Assembly: GCA_015066815.1 (NCBI GenBank)
Contig: SVNR01000017.1
Location: forward strand, 1-49,886
From: Ruminococcus sp.
Lineage (GTDB): Bacteria > Bacillota > Clostridia > Oscillospirales > Ruminococcaceae
Direction: 5' to 3'
DNA: 49,886 nt
In this document: piece by piece, positions 25,836 to 34,469 of the stretch
How the letters are laid out: every line of letters begins with the position of its first letter
Numbering within the stretch: position 1 is the stretch's first letter
Position numbers and translations under genes: made by a program
The notes under the pieces: model-generated
What the model was told of the DNA's origin: nothing
Seen by the model: only the letters and a program-made list of their open reading frames with translations
The model's database searches: none

Positions 25836-26699
25836 ATGGATATTTATAAAAAGCGAAGACTGTGTGCTTTGGCTGTTTTATTGGTTTTATTTGTTTTTAT
25901 GGCGTTTTCGATTGTGCGATGTTCGTCAAAAAACAAAGAAAAAATCAATGATAAAGAAACAATAAATCAGGAGAACAGCGGTGAAGAAGTTATTGTTCCG
26001 AATGCTGACCCTGTTGAAGTAGAAAAACCTCTTCAGATAACAAAACCTTCTGAACGTGTTTTTTCAGAACTATCTGAGATCAAGTTTGAAAATGTATCGC
26101 TTGAGCCGGAGGATATTTCTCTGCTCGATCAGCGTTATCTTGATAATATCGTAGTAGTAGGGGATTCTATATCAAAGGGATACAGCGTTTACGGAAGACT
26201 TAACGCTGACAACGTACTTGCGGTAGGCTCTATAGGCGTAAGAAATGTTCTTGAAACAAAGTTCGAGTACAAGGGCTCTTCTCTCGGACTGCTTGATATA
26301 CTTGAAAAAAAGAAACCAAAGTATATTTTTGTTTCGCTTGGAATGAATGATATAAACATTCATTCAGAAGAGGTTTTTGTAGAAAACTATAAAACTCTTC
26401 TTGAAAAAATCTTTGAAGTATCTCCGTATTCTAAAATAATCATCACTGCTATAACGCCTGTCACATACGGAAATTCTTTTACAAACAACGATAAGATCGA
26501 TACATATAATGAAACGCTCAGAAAAATGGTCTATGAGCTTAACAGTGATAAGGTGTTTTTTGTGAATGCAGCGCAGTATCTCAAGGGAGATAACAACAGC
26601 CTTATAAGCGAGCTGTCAAGCGGTGATGGTATTCATCTTGCTGCTATTGCTTATGATTATCTTCTCACATACATGCTTATCATGCTTGAATGGATATAA
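25836..26699 (+). CDS. Membrane-anchored SGNH/GDSL hydrolase
   Basis: A 287-residue protein with an N-terminal membrane helix (about 8-27), a charged linker (28 to about 85) and an extracytoplasmic SGNH hydrolase domain. Blocks: GDSISKG with the nucleophile Ser (about 108-114), a Gly in VGSIGVRN, SLGMNDI (block III Asn), and DGIHL with catalytic Asp and His near the C terminus. The family includes esterases acting on acetylated cell-wall or carbohydrate substrates; the substrate here is unknown. ATG 25836 has AGGTGG upstream. The gap to hpt is only 26 bases, so they may be co-transcribed. Confidence 0.88.
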   Translation: MDIYKKRRLCALAVLLVLFVFMAFSIVRCSSKNKEKINDKETINQENSGEEVIVPNADPVEVEKPLQITKPSERVFSELSEIKFENVSLEPEDISLLDQRYLDNIVVVGDSISKGYSVYGRLNADNVLAVGSIGVRNVLETKFEYKGSSLGLLDILEKKKPKYIFVSLGMNDINIHSEEVFVENYKTLLEKIFEVSPYSKIIITAITPVTYGNSFTNNDKIDTYNETLRKMVYELNSDKVFFVNAAQYLKGDNNSLISELSSGDGIHLAAIAYDYLLTYMLIMLEWI

Positions 26700-26725
26700 A
26701 AAATTAAAAAGGAATAATAAATCAA

Positions 26726-27229
26726 ATGAGAATAAAATGTCTTTTTACCAAAGAACAGATTTCGAGAAGAGTTAAAGAACTTGCTTCTCAGATATCACAC
26801 GATTATCAGGGAACAAATGAGCTTATGGTGCTTTGTGTTCTTAACGGCTCTATGTTTTTTTCAGCTGATTTGCTCAGAGAGTTTCGTATGCCATGTCAGC
26901 TCAACTGTATCAGAGCATGTGCAAATGAAGCAGGAAAGATAGAGCTCTGCTATGGAGCGGATATAAACGTATCAGGCAAGGATGTTCTGATCATAGAGGA
27001 TATAGTTGACTCAGGAATAACTCTGAAGTCGATTATAGACATATATCTTAAGCAGAGTCCGAACTCCATAAGAATATGTACATTTCTTGATAAAAAAAGC
27101 AGGCGCCTTGAGGATATACAGGCTGATTATGCCGGCTTTGAAATAGACGATAAGTTTGTTGTCGGATATGGAATGGACTATAACGGAAAATACCGTGAGC
27201 TTCCGTATGTTGGATATGTAATACACTGA
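26726..27229 (+). CDS. hpt: Hypoxanthine phosphoribosyltransferase
   Basis: Purine salvage enzyme making IMP or GMP from hypoxanthine or guanine and PRPP; together with adenosine deaminase in this window it returns purines to nucleotides. The PRPP-binding motif VLIIEDIVDSGITL is intact, and LCVLNGSMFFSADL and the C-terminal DDKFVVGYGMDYNGKYRELP are characteristic. Length 167 is a little short of the usual 175 to 180 but complete. AAGGAAT lies 12 bases before ATG 26726. Confidence 0.95.
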   Translation: MRIKCLFTKEQISRRVKELASQISHDYQGTNELMVLCVLNGSMFFSADLLREFRMPCQLNCIRACANEAGKIELCYGADINVSGKDVLIIEDIVDSGITLKSIIDIYLKQSPNSIRICTFLDKKSRRLEDIQADYAGFEIDDKFVVGYGMDYNGKYRELPYVGYVIH

Positions 27230-27236
27230 TAAAAAA

Positions 27237-27283
27237 TAAAACCTGTTTCCTTTGAGAGTCTCTCAGAAGAAACAGGTTTTTGT
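27237..27283. terminator. Bidirectional terminator between hpt and lipid kinase
   Basis: Stem AAAACCTGTTTC / GAAACAGGTTTT with T-rich flanks on both strands. Confidence 0.85.
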
Positions 27284-27286
27284 GTA

Positions 27287-28213
27287 TTATTCAGAAGCTT
27301 CTGCTGTTATATCTTTGCCGGGTGAAATAAAGCTCAGAGCCTTTTGGTTGTTATAAATATGGACATTGCGCTGATCACCGCCGCATTCGCCGTCTATTGT
27401 CCACATTATTTCTGAGTTGCATACGATTTTTATATCTGAGGTTTTGAAAAACTTTACATGCTCTGTGTCTATAGCTTCAGAAATATTGATAAGAGATGAC
27501 AGTGCTTTCTGAAACTCTAAAAGTGTTTCGGGAGTTTTTATAAGAGTTACTTCGTACATGCCATCATCGAGAGAAAACTCTCCGAGTGAAAGAAGACCTC
27601 CTACATAAGCTGTGTTTGAGATCATACCAAAAATAAACTCATCGGTGATAGTGTTTCCGTCGTGTGTTATGGTCAGGTTATATGATCTGATGTTTTTTAT
27701 ATGTCTTAATCCCTGCAATATATATGCAGCGTGACCAAATACGTTTTTTGTCTGCTGTGGAGTTTCATAGGATACCTCTGTCAATGCACCGAAGGCGGCT
27801 ATATAAGTAAAGTATCTGTCGTTAAAGCTTCCGATATCAACGGGGTATTGTTTTCCGGATAAGATTGCCTTCAGCGCTTTTTCTGCATCGGAGGGGATAT
27901 TAAGACTATGAGCAAAATCGTTTGTTGTGCCTGATGGAATATACGCAACGGGGAGTCTGTTTTCGGTATTCATCAGGCCGTTTATTACCTCATTAAGTGT
28001 GCCGTCTCCGCCGGAGCAAAGAATAAAATCATAAATATCACTGCTTGTTTCTGATATTTTTTTTGCCATATGAGATGCATCAAACCGGCATTGGGTAGGA
28101 TGTACAGTTACTTCGTAACCGGATTTTGTGAGAACATCTATTATATCGGATAGTTTTGATTTTATTGTCCCTTTACCTGAATGAGGATTATATATAAAAT
28201 ATACTTTCTTCAA
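27287..28213 (-). CDS. Diacylglycerol kinase family lipid kinase
   Basis: DagK/YegS/BmrU-type cytoplasmic kinase phosphorylating a membrane lipid, probably diacylglycerol. Motifs: FIYNPHSGKG at the N terminus, CSGGDGTLNEVINGL (nucleotide-binding GGDGT), PSGTTNDFAHSL, and DIGSFNDRYFTYIAAFG. Length 308 is typical. The start is TTG 28211-28213 with AAAGGGTG upstream; no ATG fits. It is divergent from cardiolipin synthase, so two phospholipid genes lie side by side. Confidence 0.92.
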   Translation of the reverse strand: MKKVYFIYNPHSGKGTIKSKLSDIIDVLTKSGYEVTVHPTQCRFDASHMAKKISETSSDIYDFILCSGGDGTLNEVINGLMNTENRLPVAYIPSGTTNDFAHSLNIPSDAEKALKAILSGKQYPVDIGSFNDRYFTYIAAFGALTEVSYETPQQTKNVFGHAAYILQGLRHIKNIRSYNLTITHDGNTITDEFIFGMISNTAYVGGLLSLGEFSLDDGMYEVTLIKTPETLLEFQKALSSLINISEAIDTEHVKFFKTSDIKIVCNSEIMWTIDGECGGDQRNVHIYNNQKALSFISPGKDITAEASE

Positions 28214-28310
28214 TAAAAATACACCCTTTCTATAAATATTTTTAACGGTTTGAACATATAATCATTATAGCTGTTTTACAGGAATTTTTCAAGATGTCGG
28301 AGGATTTTTT

Positions 28311-29801
28311 ATGAAAAAGCTTTTCAGGCTTATAAGCAGTCGTCTGACATTTGCGTTGTTTTTTATTGCACTGGAGCTTGTTTTTGTATTTGTGCTCGTA
28401 AATAAGCTCAGCGAGTGTTCGTCTTATGTCAGACTTTTTATGAATCTTTTGAACCTTGTTCTGATAATATCACTTTTTAATAAAAATGAAAATCCTATGT
28501 TTACTTTGTCGTGGAGTATTCTGATAGTGACTTTTGCACCGGTTGGCTGGATTTTTTATCTTATTTTAAAGAAAAGACGACGCAATGCGTCAGGACTTGT
28601 GAGTTTTAGTGAACAGAGAGGGGAGCCGCCTGAAAACGACGGAAGGATACCGGAAAAGATATTTTCCCATCTTCTATATATTTATAACGCTTCCGGTTCG
28701 ATGTTCTATAACAATTCAGAGACGAAGTATTACCCTTGCGGAGAAATATTTTATGAGGATTTTATTTCGGAGCTTAAAAAAGCGGAAAAGTTTATTTTCC
28801 TTGAATATTTTATAATAAGCAAAGGCAAAATGTGGGATGAAATATCAGAACTGCTGTTATTAAAAGCATCTGATGGTGTCGATATAAGAATAATATATGA
28901 TGATATGTGCTGTCTTATGTTTGATAAAAAACTGAGAAATGAGCTGAAAAACAATGGTATAAAGGCTGTTCCGTTCAATACGATACATCCGTTTCCGGAT
29001 GTGTTCTTTAACTGCAGAGATCACAGGAAAATAGCAGTGATAGACGGAAAAACAGCCTTTACCGGCGGGATAAACATTGCTGATGAATATATAAATAAAA
29101 AAGAAAGATTTGGATACTGGAAGGATTCGGCACTGATGGTTACAGGTTCTCCGGCACTTAGCATGACAGAAAGCTTTCTTAATATGTGGAAATATTGTAC
29201 AGGGGAAGCGGATCGTGTTTCTGATATAGTTTTTCCGGATGGCTGCACGGAAAATGGTATAGTTCATCCGTTTGATGATACGCCGGGCGATTCTGAACGT
29301 ACAGCTGAGATGTCATATATGAAAATAATAAACAGCTCAGTTCGTTATGTTTATATAACTACACCATATCTTATTCCGGACAGCGATATGATGACGGCTC
29401 TTAAGCTGGCGGCTTCAAGCGGTGTAGATGTGCGTATTATAACTCCTCATATTCCTGATAAAAAATATATTTTTGCAGTAACCAGATCAAACTACAGGAC
29501 CCTTATCGAAGGCGGAGTAAGGATATATGAGTACTTACCCGGTTTTATTCATTCTAAAACAATTGTTTCGGATGATATATGCGGAATAGTAGGAACGGCG
29601 AATTTTGATTACCGGAGCTTTTATATGCTTTTTGAAAACGGCGTATATATGTATAATACTCATGCACTGACTCAGATGAAAAATGATTTTGAAAAAACTC
29701 TCGATTCGTGTGTTGAAATAACAAGAGAAAATTATGGCGAAATATCACTTTTCTATAGATTTTTTGGCACTATACTCAAAATATTCTCTCCGTTAATGTG
29801 A
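28311..29801 (+). CDS. cls: Cardiolipin synthase
   Basis: Phospholipase-D-superfamily membrane enzyme forming cardiolipin from phosphatidylglycerol. Three N-terminal membrane helices (about 10-30, 41-58 and 62-82) precede two HKD motifs: HRKIAVIDGKTAFTGGIN and HSKTIVSDDICGIVGTANFD. Length 496 is standard for bacterial Cls. ATG 28311 has CGGAGG upstream. The two intact HKD motifs indicate a functional enzyme. Confidence 0.95.
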   Translation: MKKLFRLISSRLTFALFFIALELVFVFVLVNKLSECSSYVRLFMNLLNLVLIISLFNKNENPMFTLSWSILIVTFAPVGWIFYLILKKRRRNASGLVSFSEQRGEPPENDGRIPEKIFSHLLYIYNASGSMFYNNSETKYYPCGEIFYEDFISELKKAEKFIFLEYFIISKGKMWDEISELLLLKASDGVDIRIIYDDMCCLMFDKKLRNELKNNGIKAVPFNTIHPFPDVFFNCRDHRKIAVIDGKTAFTGGINIADEYINKKERFGYWKDSALMVTGSPALSMTESFLNMWKYCTGEADRVSDIVFPDGCTENGIVHPFDDTPGDSERTAEMSYMKIINSSVRYVYITTPYLIPDSDMMTALKLAASSGVDVRIITPHIPDKKYIFAVTRSNYRTLIEGGVRIYEYLPGFIHSKTIVSDDICGIVGTANFDYRSFYMLFENGVYMYNTHALTQMKNDFEKTLDSCVEITRENYGEISLFYRFFGTILKIFSPLM

Positions 29802-29818
29802 TTTTTTAGTCGATATTA

Positions 29819-29847
29819 TTGAAATCAACTAAAAAATATGATATAAT
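29819..29847 (+). promoter_or_regulatory. Promoter for the acidic protein gene
   Basis: TTGAAA (29819-29824), 17-base spacer, TATAAT (29842-29847). Confidence 0.65.
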
Positions 29848-29893
29848 AAAAATAGGAAAAGATCTTTATTTATCAGAAAAGGGGGATGGTGTT

Positions 29894-30580
29894 ATGAAAA
29901 TGAAGTGGGAAGATGTTTATGACATTTTTGAAAGCGCAGCATTATGGGAAAACGGTCATGATATGTACTGGTACAGACTTATGTGGGCACTTATGGAATA
30001 CAAAAAAATGAACGTATTTCAAAACGAAGCCGACAGGATCAAGGTAATTTCGAGAGCATTTGCGATCATACGAATATATACTGATTTTATCGGAAAATGT
30101 TTTGATGATGAAGATTATGAAGAAATTTCAGAAATATACTCTGATGGAGTTTTCAATTTTCTCTTTGACAGTACAGATGTTCATGAGATTTTCTCAGTAC
30201 TTAGCGAAGAGCTTGGCACCAAGAGAACCTTTTACAGTATGTTTATTACCTGTGTCGAATTCAGAAACGGCAGAATAAGCTACATCGAATATGACGATGA
30301 GTCTGATGATGAAGATTATGATGACGACGATGATTATTATACAGATGACTATGAAGATGATGACGATGATGAATTGTTTGAAGACGAAGATTCCGTAGAT
30401 GATGATGAGGACAACGTTTTTGAAAATTGTTCAGAGGATTATTATTACAGCTTCGAAAGTTATATAAATGTACTTGCAAAGTCGTCTATGAGTCTGTTAA
30501 ATGATTTTACCCCTGAAAAAGCAGCAGGATATATTTATCTTGCAAAAAACATGCTTCCTGCAAAAAATAAGATAAACTGA
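29894..30580 (+). CDS. Hypothetical protein with a long Asp/Glu/Tyr tract
   Basis: Not recognised. This 228-residue protein has an all-helical N-terminal domain (about 1-120; KWEDVYDIFESAALWENG and following), then an extreme acidic segment of about 60 residues rich in Asp, Glu and Tyr (about 133-195), and a short helical end (NDFTPEKAAGYIYLAKNM). No signal peptide or membrane helix is seen, so it is probably cytoplasmic. ATG 29894 follows GGGGGAT; upstream in-frame codons would start before the -10 box and are excluded. The acidic tract could mimic nucleic acid or bind metal ions, but nothing in the context tells which. Confidence 0.7.
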   Translation: MKMKWEDVYDIFESAALWENGHDMYWYRLMWALMEYKKMNVFQNEADRIKVISRAFAIIRIYTDFIGKCFDDEDYEEISEIYSDGVFNFLFDSTDVHEIFSVLSEELGTKRTFYSMFITCVEFRNGRISYIEYDDESDDEDYDDDDDYYTDDYEDDDDDELFEDEDSVDDDEDNVFENCSEDYYYSFESYINVLAKSSMSLLNDFTPEKAAGYIYLAKNMLPAKNKIN

Positions 30581-30637
30581 TAGGGGAAAAGTAAGATTTT
30601 GTGTATTTATCTTCCATGAAAAAACAAAAAAATTCTC

Positions 30638-30666
30638 TTGACAATAGCCTCTAAAAGTGATATAAT
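30638..30666 (+). promoter_or_regulatory. Promoter of the T-box operon
   Basis: TTGACA (30638-30643), 17-base spacer, TATAAT (30661-30666). Confidence 0.8.
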
Positions 30667-30676
30667 CAAAATTGTA

Positions 30677-30980
30677 AATGCGATGAAGCAGAGTAGTAGA
30701 CAAGGTTTTCACTATTCAGAGAGATATCGGTTGGTGCAAGATATCAGGTGAATATTGTTGAACTCACTGTGGAGCTGCTGTATTGAAACATTTTTTAAAG
30801 TAAATACAGACGGGAACTCCCGTAACAGAGTTAGGGTGTGTCAGCACTTAAAGGTGCATCCTTTTACGGATGAAGAAGAGTGGTACCGCGGAAGAGGTTA
30901 TTAATAAAAAAACTTTCAGCTCTTTCGTCTCTTTAGTTGTCGTATAGATAACAAAGAGTCGAGGAGCTTTTTTGTTATCT
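30677..30980 (+). ncRNA. T-box leader, probably leucine-specific
   Basis: A tRNA-sensing transcription attenuator. Stem I: AGTA-type loop at the 5' side (AGAGTAGTAG), an upper stem TTCAC...GTGAA, the AGAGAG bulge, GATATC/GATATC, and the apical GGTTGGTGCAAG. The T-box sequence AGTGGTACCGCGG lies at about 30888-30900. A terminator (AGCTC...CTCTTTAGTTGTC / GATAACAAAGAGTCGAGGAGCT split by mismatches, about 30930-30976, then TTTTTT) is the OFF state. On the 3' side of the specifier loop GAA is followed by CTC then A, which suggests a Leu codon; TGGT in the T-box implies discriminator A, as in tRNA-Leu. An alternative specifier is TGG (Trp), which fits the discriminator less well. Confidence 0.85.
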
Positions 30981-31052
30981 TAAAAGACCTTGGTTAGTGT
31001 TTTAAGGTCTTTTTTAACTAAAAAAATTACCCCAAGAAAGGAATGGTTGAAA

Positions 31053-33575
31053 ATGAAAATCAGTTTTTCAACACTTGCGTGTCCGGATTTTTCGTGGACA
31101 GAAATCTATTCAATGGCAAAGGACATTGGCTTTAACGGAATTGAAGTAAGAGGTGTAGGCGAAGAAATCAATACTGTAAAAGCAAAGCCGTTCAGACCTG
31201 AAAAAATTAACGATACTATCGCTAAAATGAAAAAACTCAACCTTGAAATTCCATGTCTTTCATGCGGTGCATGTCTCAAGTTTGCAGACAAGTATAACGA
31301 AAATATCGAGGAAATTACACTGTATATCGAACTTGCAGCAAAGCTTGGCACTCCGTATATAAGAGTTCTCGGAGATCTTACACCTGAACCGACAGGAGAG
31401 GTCGATGACAGCTATGTAGCTTCTGTACTCAAGGAAATATGTGCAGTAGCAGAAAAAAACGGGGTAACACTTCTTGTTGAAACAAACGGTGTTTATTCGG
31501 ATACTGCGCGTCTTAAGAAGCTTCTTGATGAGGTAAACAGCAAGGCAGTTGGTGCACTTTGGGATATGCATCACCCTTACAGATATATGAACGAATCAGC
31601 TTCAGTGACAACTTCAAACCTCGGAGAATATATCAGATTTGTTCATGTCAAGGATTCTGCTGTTGAGAACGGAAATCTCGTATACAAGCTTATGGGCGAA
31701 GGTGATATGCCGCTTCATGAGATGTTTTCTGCTCTTCAGAAAATCGGATATACAGGATATGTTTCACTTGAATGGGTAAAGAGATGGTCTAAGGATCTTT
31801 ACGCAGCAGGTATCGTATTCCCTCAGTTTGCAAGATATATGAAACCATATATCATCGCTGAAAAGAGCAAGCTTCAGGTTGATGACAGAGGAACAGGATA
31901 TTATCCATGGCCTAAGGAAACAATTATTGATGAAACATTCCCTGATGTACTTGACAGAATATGCGAGGAGTTCCCGGAGCAGTATGCATTCCGCTATACA
32001 GAGCTTGATTATACAAGAACTTATCCGCAGTTCCGTGATGATGTACAGCGTTTTGCAAGAGCCCTCGTTGCAATGGGTGTAAAAAAAGACGATCACGTTG
32101 CGATCTGGGCAACAAACGTTCCTGCATGGTATATCACATTCTGGGCATGTACAACAATAGGTGCTGTTTTAGTTACAGTAAATACAGCATACAAAATTCA
32201 CGAAGCTGAATATCTGCTCCATCAGTCTGATACTCACACTCTCGTAATGATCGACGGATATAAGGACAGCAACTACGTTCAGATAATGAAGGAGCTCTGC
32301 CCTGAGCTTGCTTCCTGCAAGCCCGGTGAGCTTAATTCAGAAAGACTTCCGTTCCTTAAAAACATCATCACAACTGACAGCAAGCAGGACGGCTGCTTTA
32401 CATGGGATGAAGCAATGAATCTTGCAGATACAGTTCCTGTGTCAGTAATCGAAGAAATGCGTTCAAAGATAGACAAGCATGACGTTGTTAATATGCAGTA
32501 CACATCCGGTACTACAGGTTTCCCTAAGGGTGTAATGCTTACTCATTATAACGTTGTAAACAATGGTAAGGCAATCGGAGACTGTATGGATCTCTCTACA
32601 AACGACAAGATGATGATACAGGTTCCTATGTTCCATTGTTTCGGAATGGTTCTTGCTATGACTGCAAGTGTTACACATGGCGCTACAATGTCACCTATAA
32701 CAGCATTCTCACCAAGAAAAGGTCTTGCTTGTATCAACCAGGAAAAGATCACAGCGTTCCATGGCGTACCTACAATGTTTATTGCTATGCTTGAAAACGA
32801 AAACTTTGATAAGACTGATTTCTCACACATGAGAACAGGAATTATGGCAGGCTCACCATGTCCGGTAAAGGTAATGGAAGACGTTATCAACAAGATGAAT
32901 ATGAAAGAAATATGCATTACCTACGGACAGACTGAGGCAAGTCCTGCAACAACAATGAGTAAGACAACTGATAGTATTGAAACGAGAGTGAACACTGTCG
33001 GAGGTCCTATTTTCGGTGTTGAGTGTAAGATAGTTGACCCTGAAACAGGCGAAGAGCTTGGTGACAATATGGACGGAGAATTCTGTGCAAGAGGCTACAA
33101 CATAATGAAGGGCTACTACAAAATGCCTGAGGCTACTGCAGCTGCTATAGACAGCGACGGCTGGCTTCATTCAGGTGACCTTGCAAGACGTACTCCGGAG
33201 GGTAACTTCAAGATTACAGGCAGAATAAAGGATATGATCATCCGTGGCGGAGAAAATATTTATCCGAAGGAAATCGAAGAATTCTTATACACCAATCCTA
33301 AGATAAAGGATGTACAGGTAATCGGTGTTCCTGATGCGGATTATGGTGAAGAAATAATGGCATGCATAGTGCTTAAGCCGGGTGAGGAGTCTTCAGTTGA
33401 GGAAATGAAGCAGTTTGTTCTTGATCATATGGCAAAGCACAAGGTTCCAAGATATATAGCATTCGTAGATAGCTTCCCGATGAACGCGGCAGGCAAGATT
33501 CTCAAGTACAAAATGAGAGAATGGGCAGTAGAATACCTCGGACTTCAGGATGCAAGTAAAATAGTTACAGCATAA
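31053..33575 (+). CDS. Fusion: sugar phosphate isomerase/epimerase (TIM barrel) + acyl-CoA synthetase (AMP-binding)
   Basis: An 840-residue two-domain protein. Residues 1 to about 275 are a xylose-isomerase-like TIM barrel (MKISFSTLACPDFSW, GFNGIEVRG, LLVETNGVYSDT, ALWDMHHPYRY, FVHVKDS, GYVSLEW). From about 290 it is an AMP-forming acyl-CoA synthetase of the ANL superfamily: P-loop-like YTSGTTGFPKGVMLTHYN, YGQTEASP, WLHSGDLARRTPEGNFKITG, and the C-terminal catalytic lysine in NAAGKILKYKMRE. The ligase half looks like medium/long-chain fatty acid ligases. It is controlled by a T-box and followed closely by an amidohydrolase. The metabolic link between the two domains is unknown. ATG 31053 has AAAGG 12 bases upstream. 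Confidence 0.9.
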   Translation: MKISFSTLACPDFSWTEIYSMAKDIGFNGIEVRGVGEEINTVKAKPFRPEKINDTIAKMKKLNLEIPCLSCGACLKFADKYNENIEEITLYIELAAKLGTPYIRVLGDLTPEPTGEVDDSYVASVLKEICAVAEKNGVTLLVETNGVYSDTARLKKLLDEVNSKAVGALWDMHHPYRYMNESASVTTSNLGEYIRFVHVKDSAVENGNLVYKLMGEGDMPLHEMFSALQKIGYTGYVSLEWVKRWSKDLYAAGIVFPQFARYMKPYIIAEKSKLQVDDRGTGYYPWPKETIIDETFPDVLDRICEEFPEQYAFRYTELDYTRTYPQFRDDVQRFARALVAMGVKKDDHVAIWATNVPAWYITFWACTTIGAVLVTVNTAYKIHEAEYLLHQSDTHTLVMIDGYKDSNYVQIMKELCPELASCKPGELNSERLPFLKNIITTDSKQDGCFTWDEAMNLADTVPVSVIEEMRSKIDKHDVVNMQYTSGTTGFPKGVMLTHYNVVNNGKAIGDCMDLSTNDKMMIQVPMFHCFGMVLAMTASVTHGATMSPITAFSPRKGLACINQEKITAFHGVPTMFIAMLENENFDKTDFSHMRTGIMAGSPCPVKVMEDVINKMNMKEICITYGQTEASPATTMSKTTDSIETRVNTVGGPIFGVECKIVDPETGEELGDNMDGEFCARGYNIMKGYYKMPEATAAAIDSDGWLHSGDLARRTPEGNFKITGRIKDMIIRGGENIYPKEIEEFLYTNPKIKDVQVIGVPDADYGEEIMACIVLKPGEESSVEEMKQFVLDHMAKHKVPRYIAFVDSFPMNAAGKILKYKMREWAVEYLGLQDASKIVTA

Positions 33576-33592
33576 TGCTGAAAGGCGTAAAA

Positions 33593-34399
33593 ATGTATAT
33601 TTTTGATAGTCATGTTCATATTTACCCGGATAAAATTGCTGCCAAGGCTTCAGAAAACATAAGTAATTTTTACGATCTTGACATGTCTTTTGATGGTAGC
33701 ATCTCGCAGCTTTTAGAAGCGTGTGATAAGGCAGGAGTAAACAGATGCCTTGTCCATTCGGTTGCTACAACAAAAGAACAGATACAGAAAATAAATGACT
33801 TTATTACAGACAGCGTAAATTTATACCCGGACAGATTTGTGGGATTTGGTTCTCTTCATCCTTCTATGACACAAAAAGAAGCAGATGATGAGATTGTAAG
33901 AATGATTGGTGCAGGACTTCTCGGGATAAAGCTTCATCCTGATTTTCAGAGCTTTTATATTGATGAAAAGCGAGCTATGGAGCTTTATGAGGTTGTCAAT
34001 AATCGCCTTCCGATATTATTTCATACAGGCGACAAGCGTTTTGGTTATTCCACTCCTTCAAGGCTTGCGAATGCTTTAAAAAGCTTTCCAGAGCAAAGGG
34101 TGATTGCAGCACATCTCGGAGGATATACTGAGTGGGATGACGCTGTCAGATATCTTTCGGTTCTTGAAAATGTTTACGTGGATACCTGCAGTTCACTTTC
34201 TTTCATTACTCCGTCACAAGCAAAAACATGTATAGAAGCTTTTACAGAAGACAGAGTGTTTTTTGCAACAGATTATCCGATGTGGAGTCCTTCCGATGAA
34301 ATCGAAAGGATAAAAAAAATCGGACTGAGTGACACGGCAATGGAAAAAATCTTCTATAAAAATATATGCAGATTTCTTGATATAGAAGTTCCGAAATAA
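33593..34399 (+). CDS. Amidohydrolase (TIM-barrel metal-dependent hydrolase)
   Basis: A 268-residue amidohydrolase-2 family protein. Metal ligands are visible in the N-terminal DSHVHIYP, in KLHPDF, HTGD, AAHLGG, and the C-terminal Asp in FATDYPMW. The family covers decarboxylases and hydrolases; the substrate is unknown. I chose ATG 33593 with AAAGGCG upstream, which gives the usual MYIFDSHVH beginning; an ATG at 33575 overlaps the previous stop. It is the second gene of the T-box operon, so it probably acts in the same pathway as the fusion protein. Confidence 0.85.
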   Translation: MYIFDSHVHIYPDKIAAKASENISNFYDLDMSFDGSISQLLEACDKAGVNRCLVHSVATTKEQIQKINDFITDSVNLYPDRFVGFGSLHPSMTQKEADDEIVRMIGAGLLGIKLHPDFQSFYIDEKRAMELYEVVNNRLPILFHTGDKRFGYSTPSRLANALKSFPEQRVIAAHLGGYTEWDDAVRYLSVLENVYVDTCSSLSFITPSQAKTCIEAFTEDRVFFATDYPMWSPSDEIERIKKIGLSDTAMEKIFYKNICRFLDIEVPK

Positions 34400-34409
34400 A
34401 ATAAAAATT

Positions 34410-34456
34410 ATCCCGGCTATGATATATGAAAAATTATCATAGCCGGGATTTTTTAG
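34410..34456. terminator. Bidirectional terminator
   Basis: Stem ATCCCGGCTATGATA (34410-34424) / TATCATAGCCGGGAT (34435-34449) followed by TTTTTTA; A-rich 5' flank gives T-rich tail on the minus strand. Confidence 0.9.
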
Positions 34457-34469
34457 TTGTTTTTTAGCA

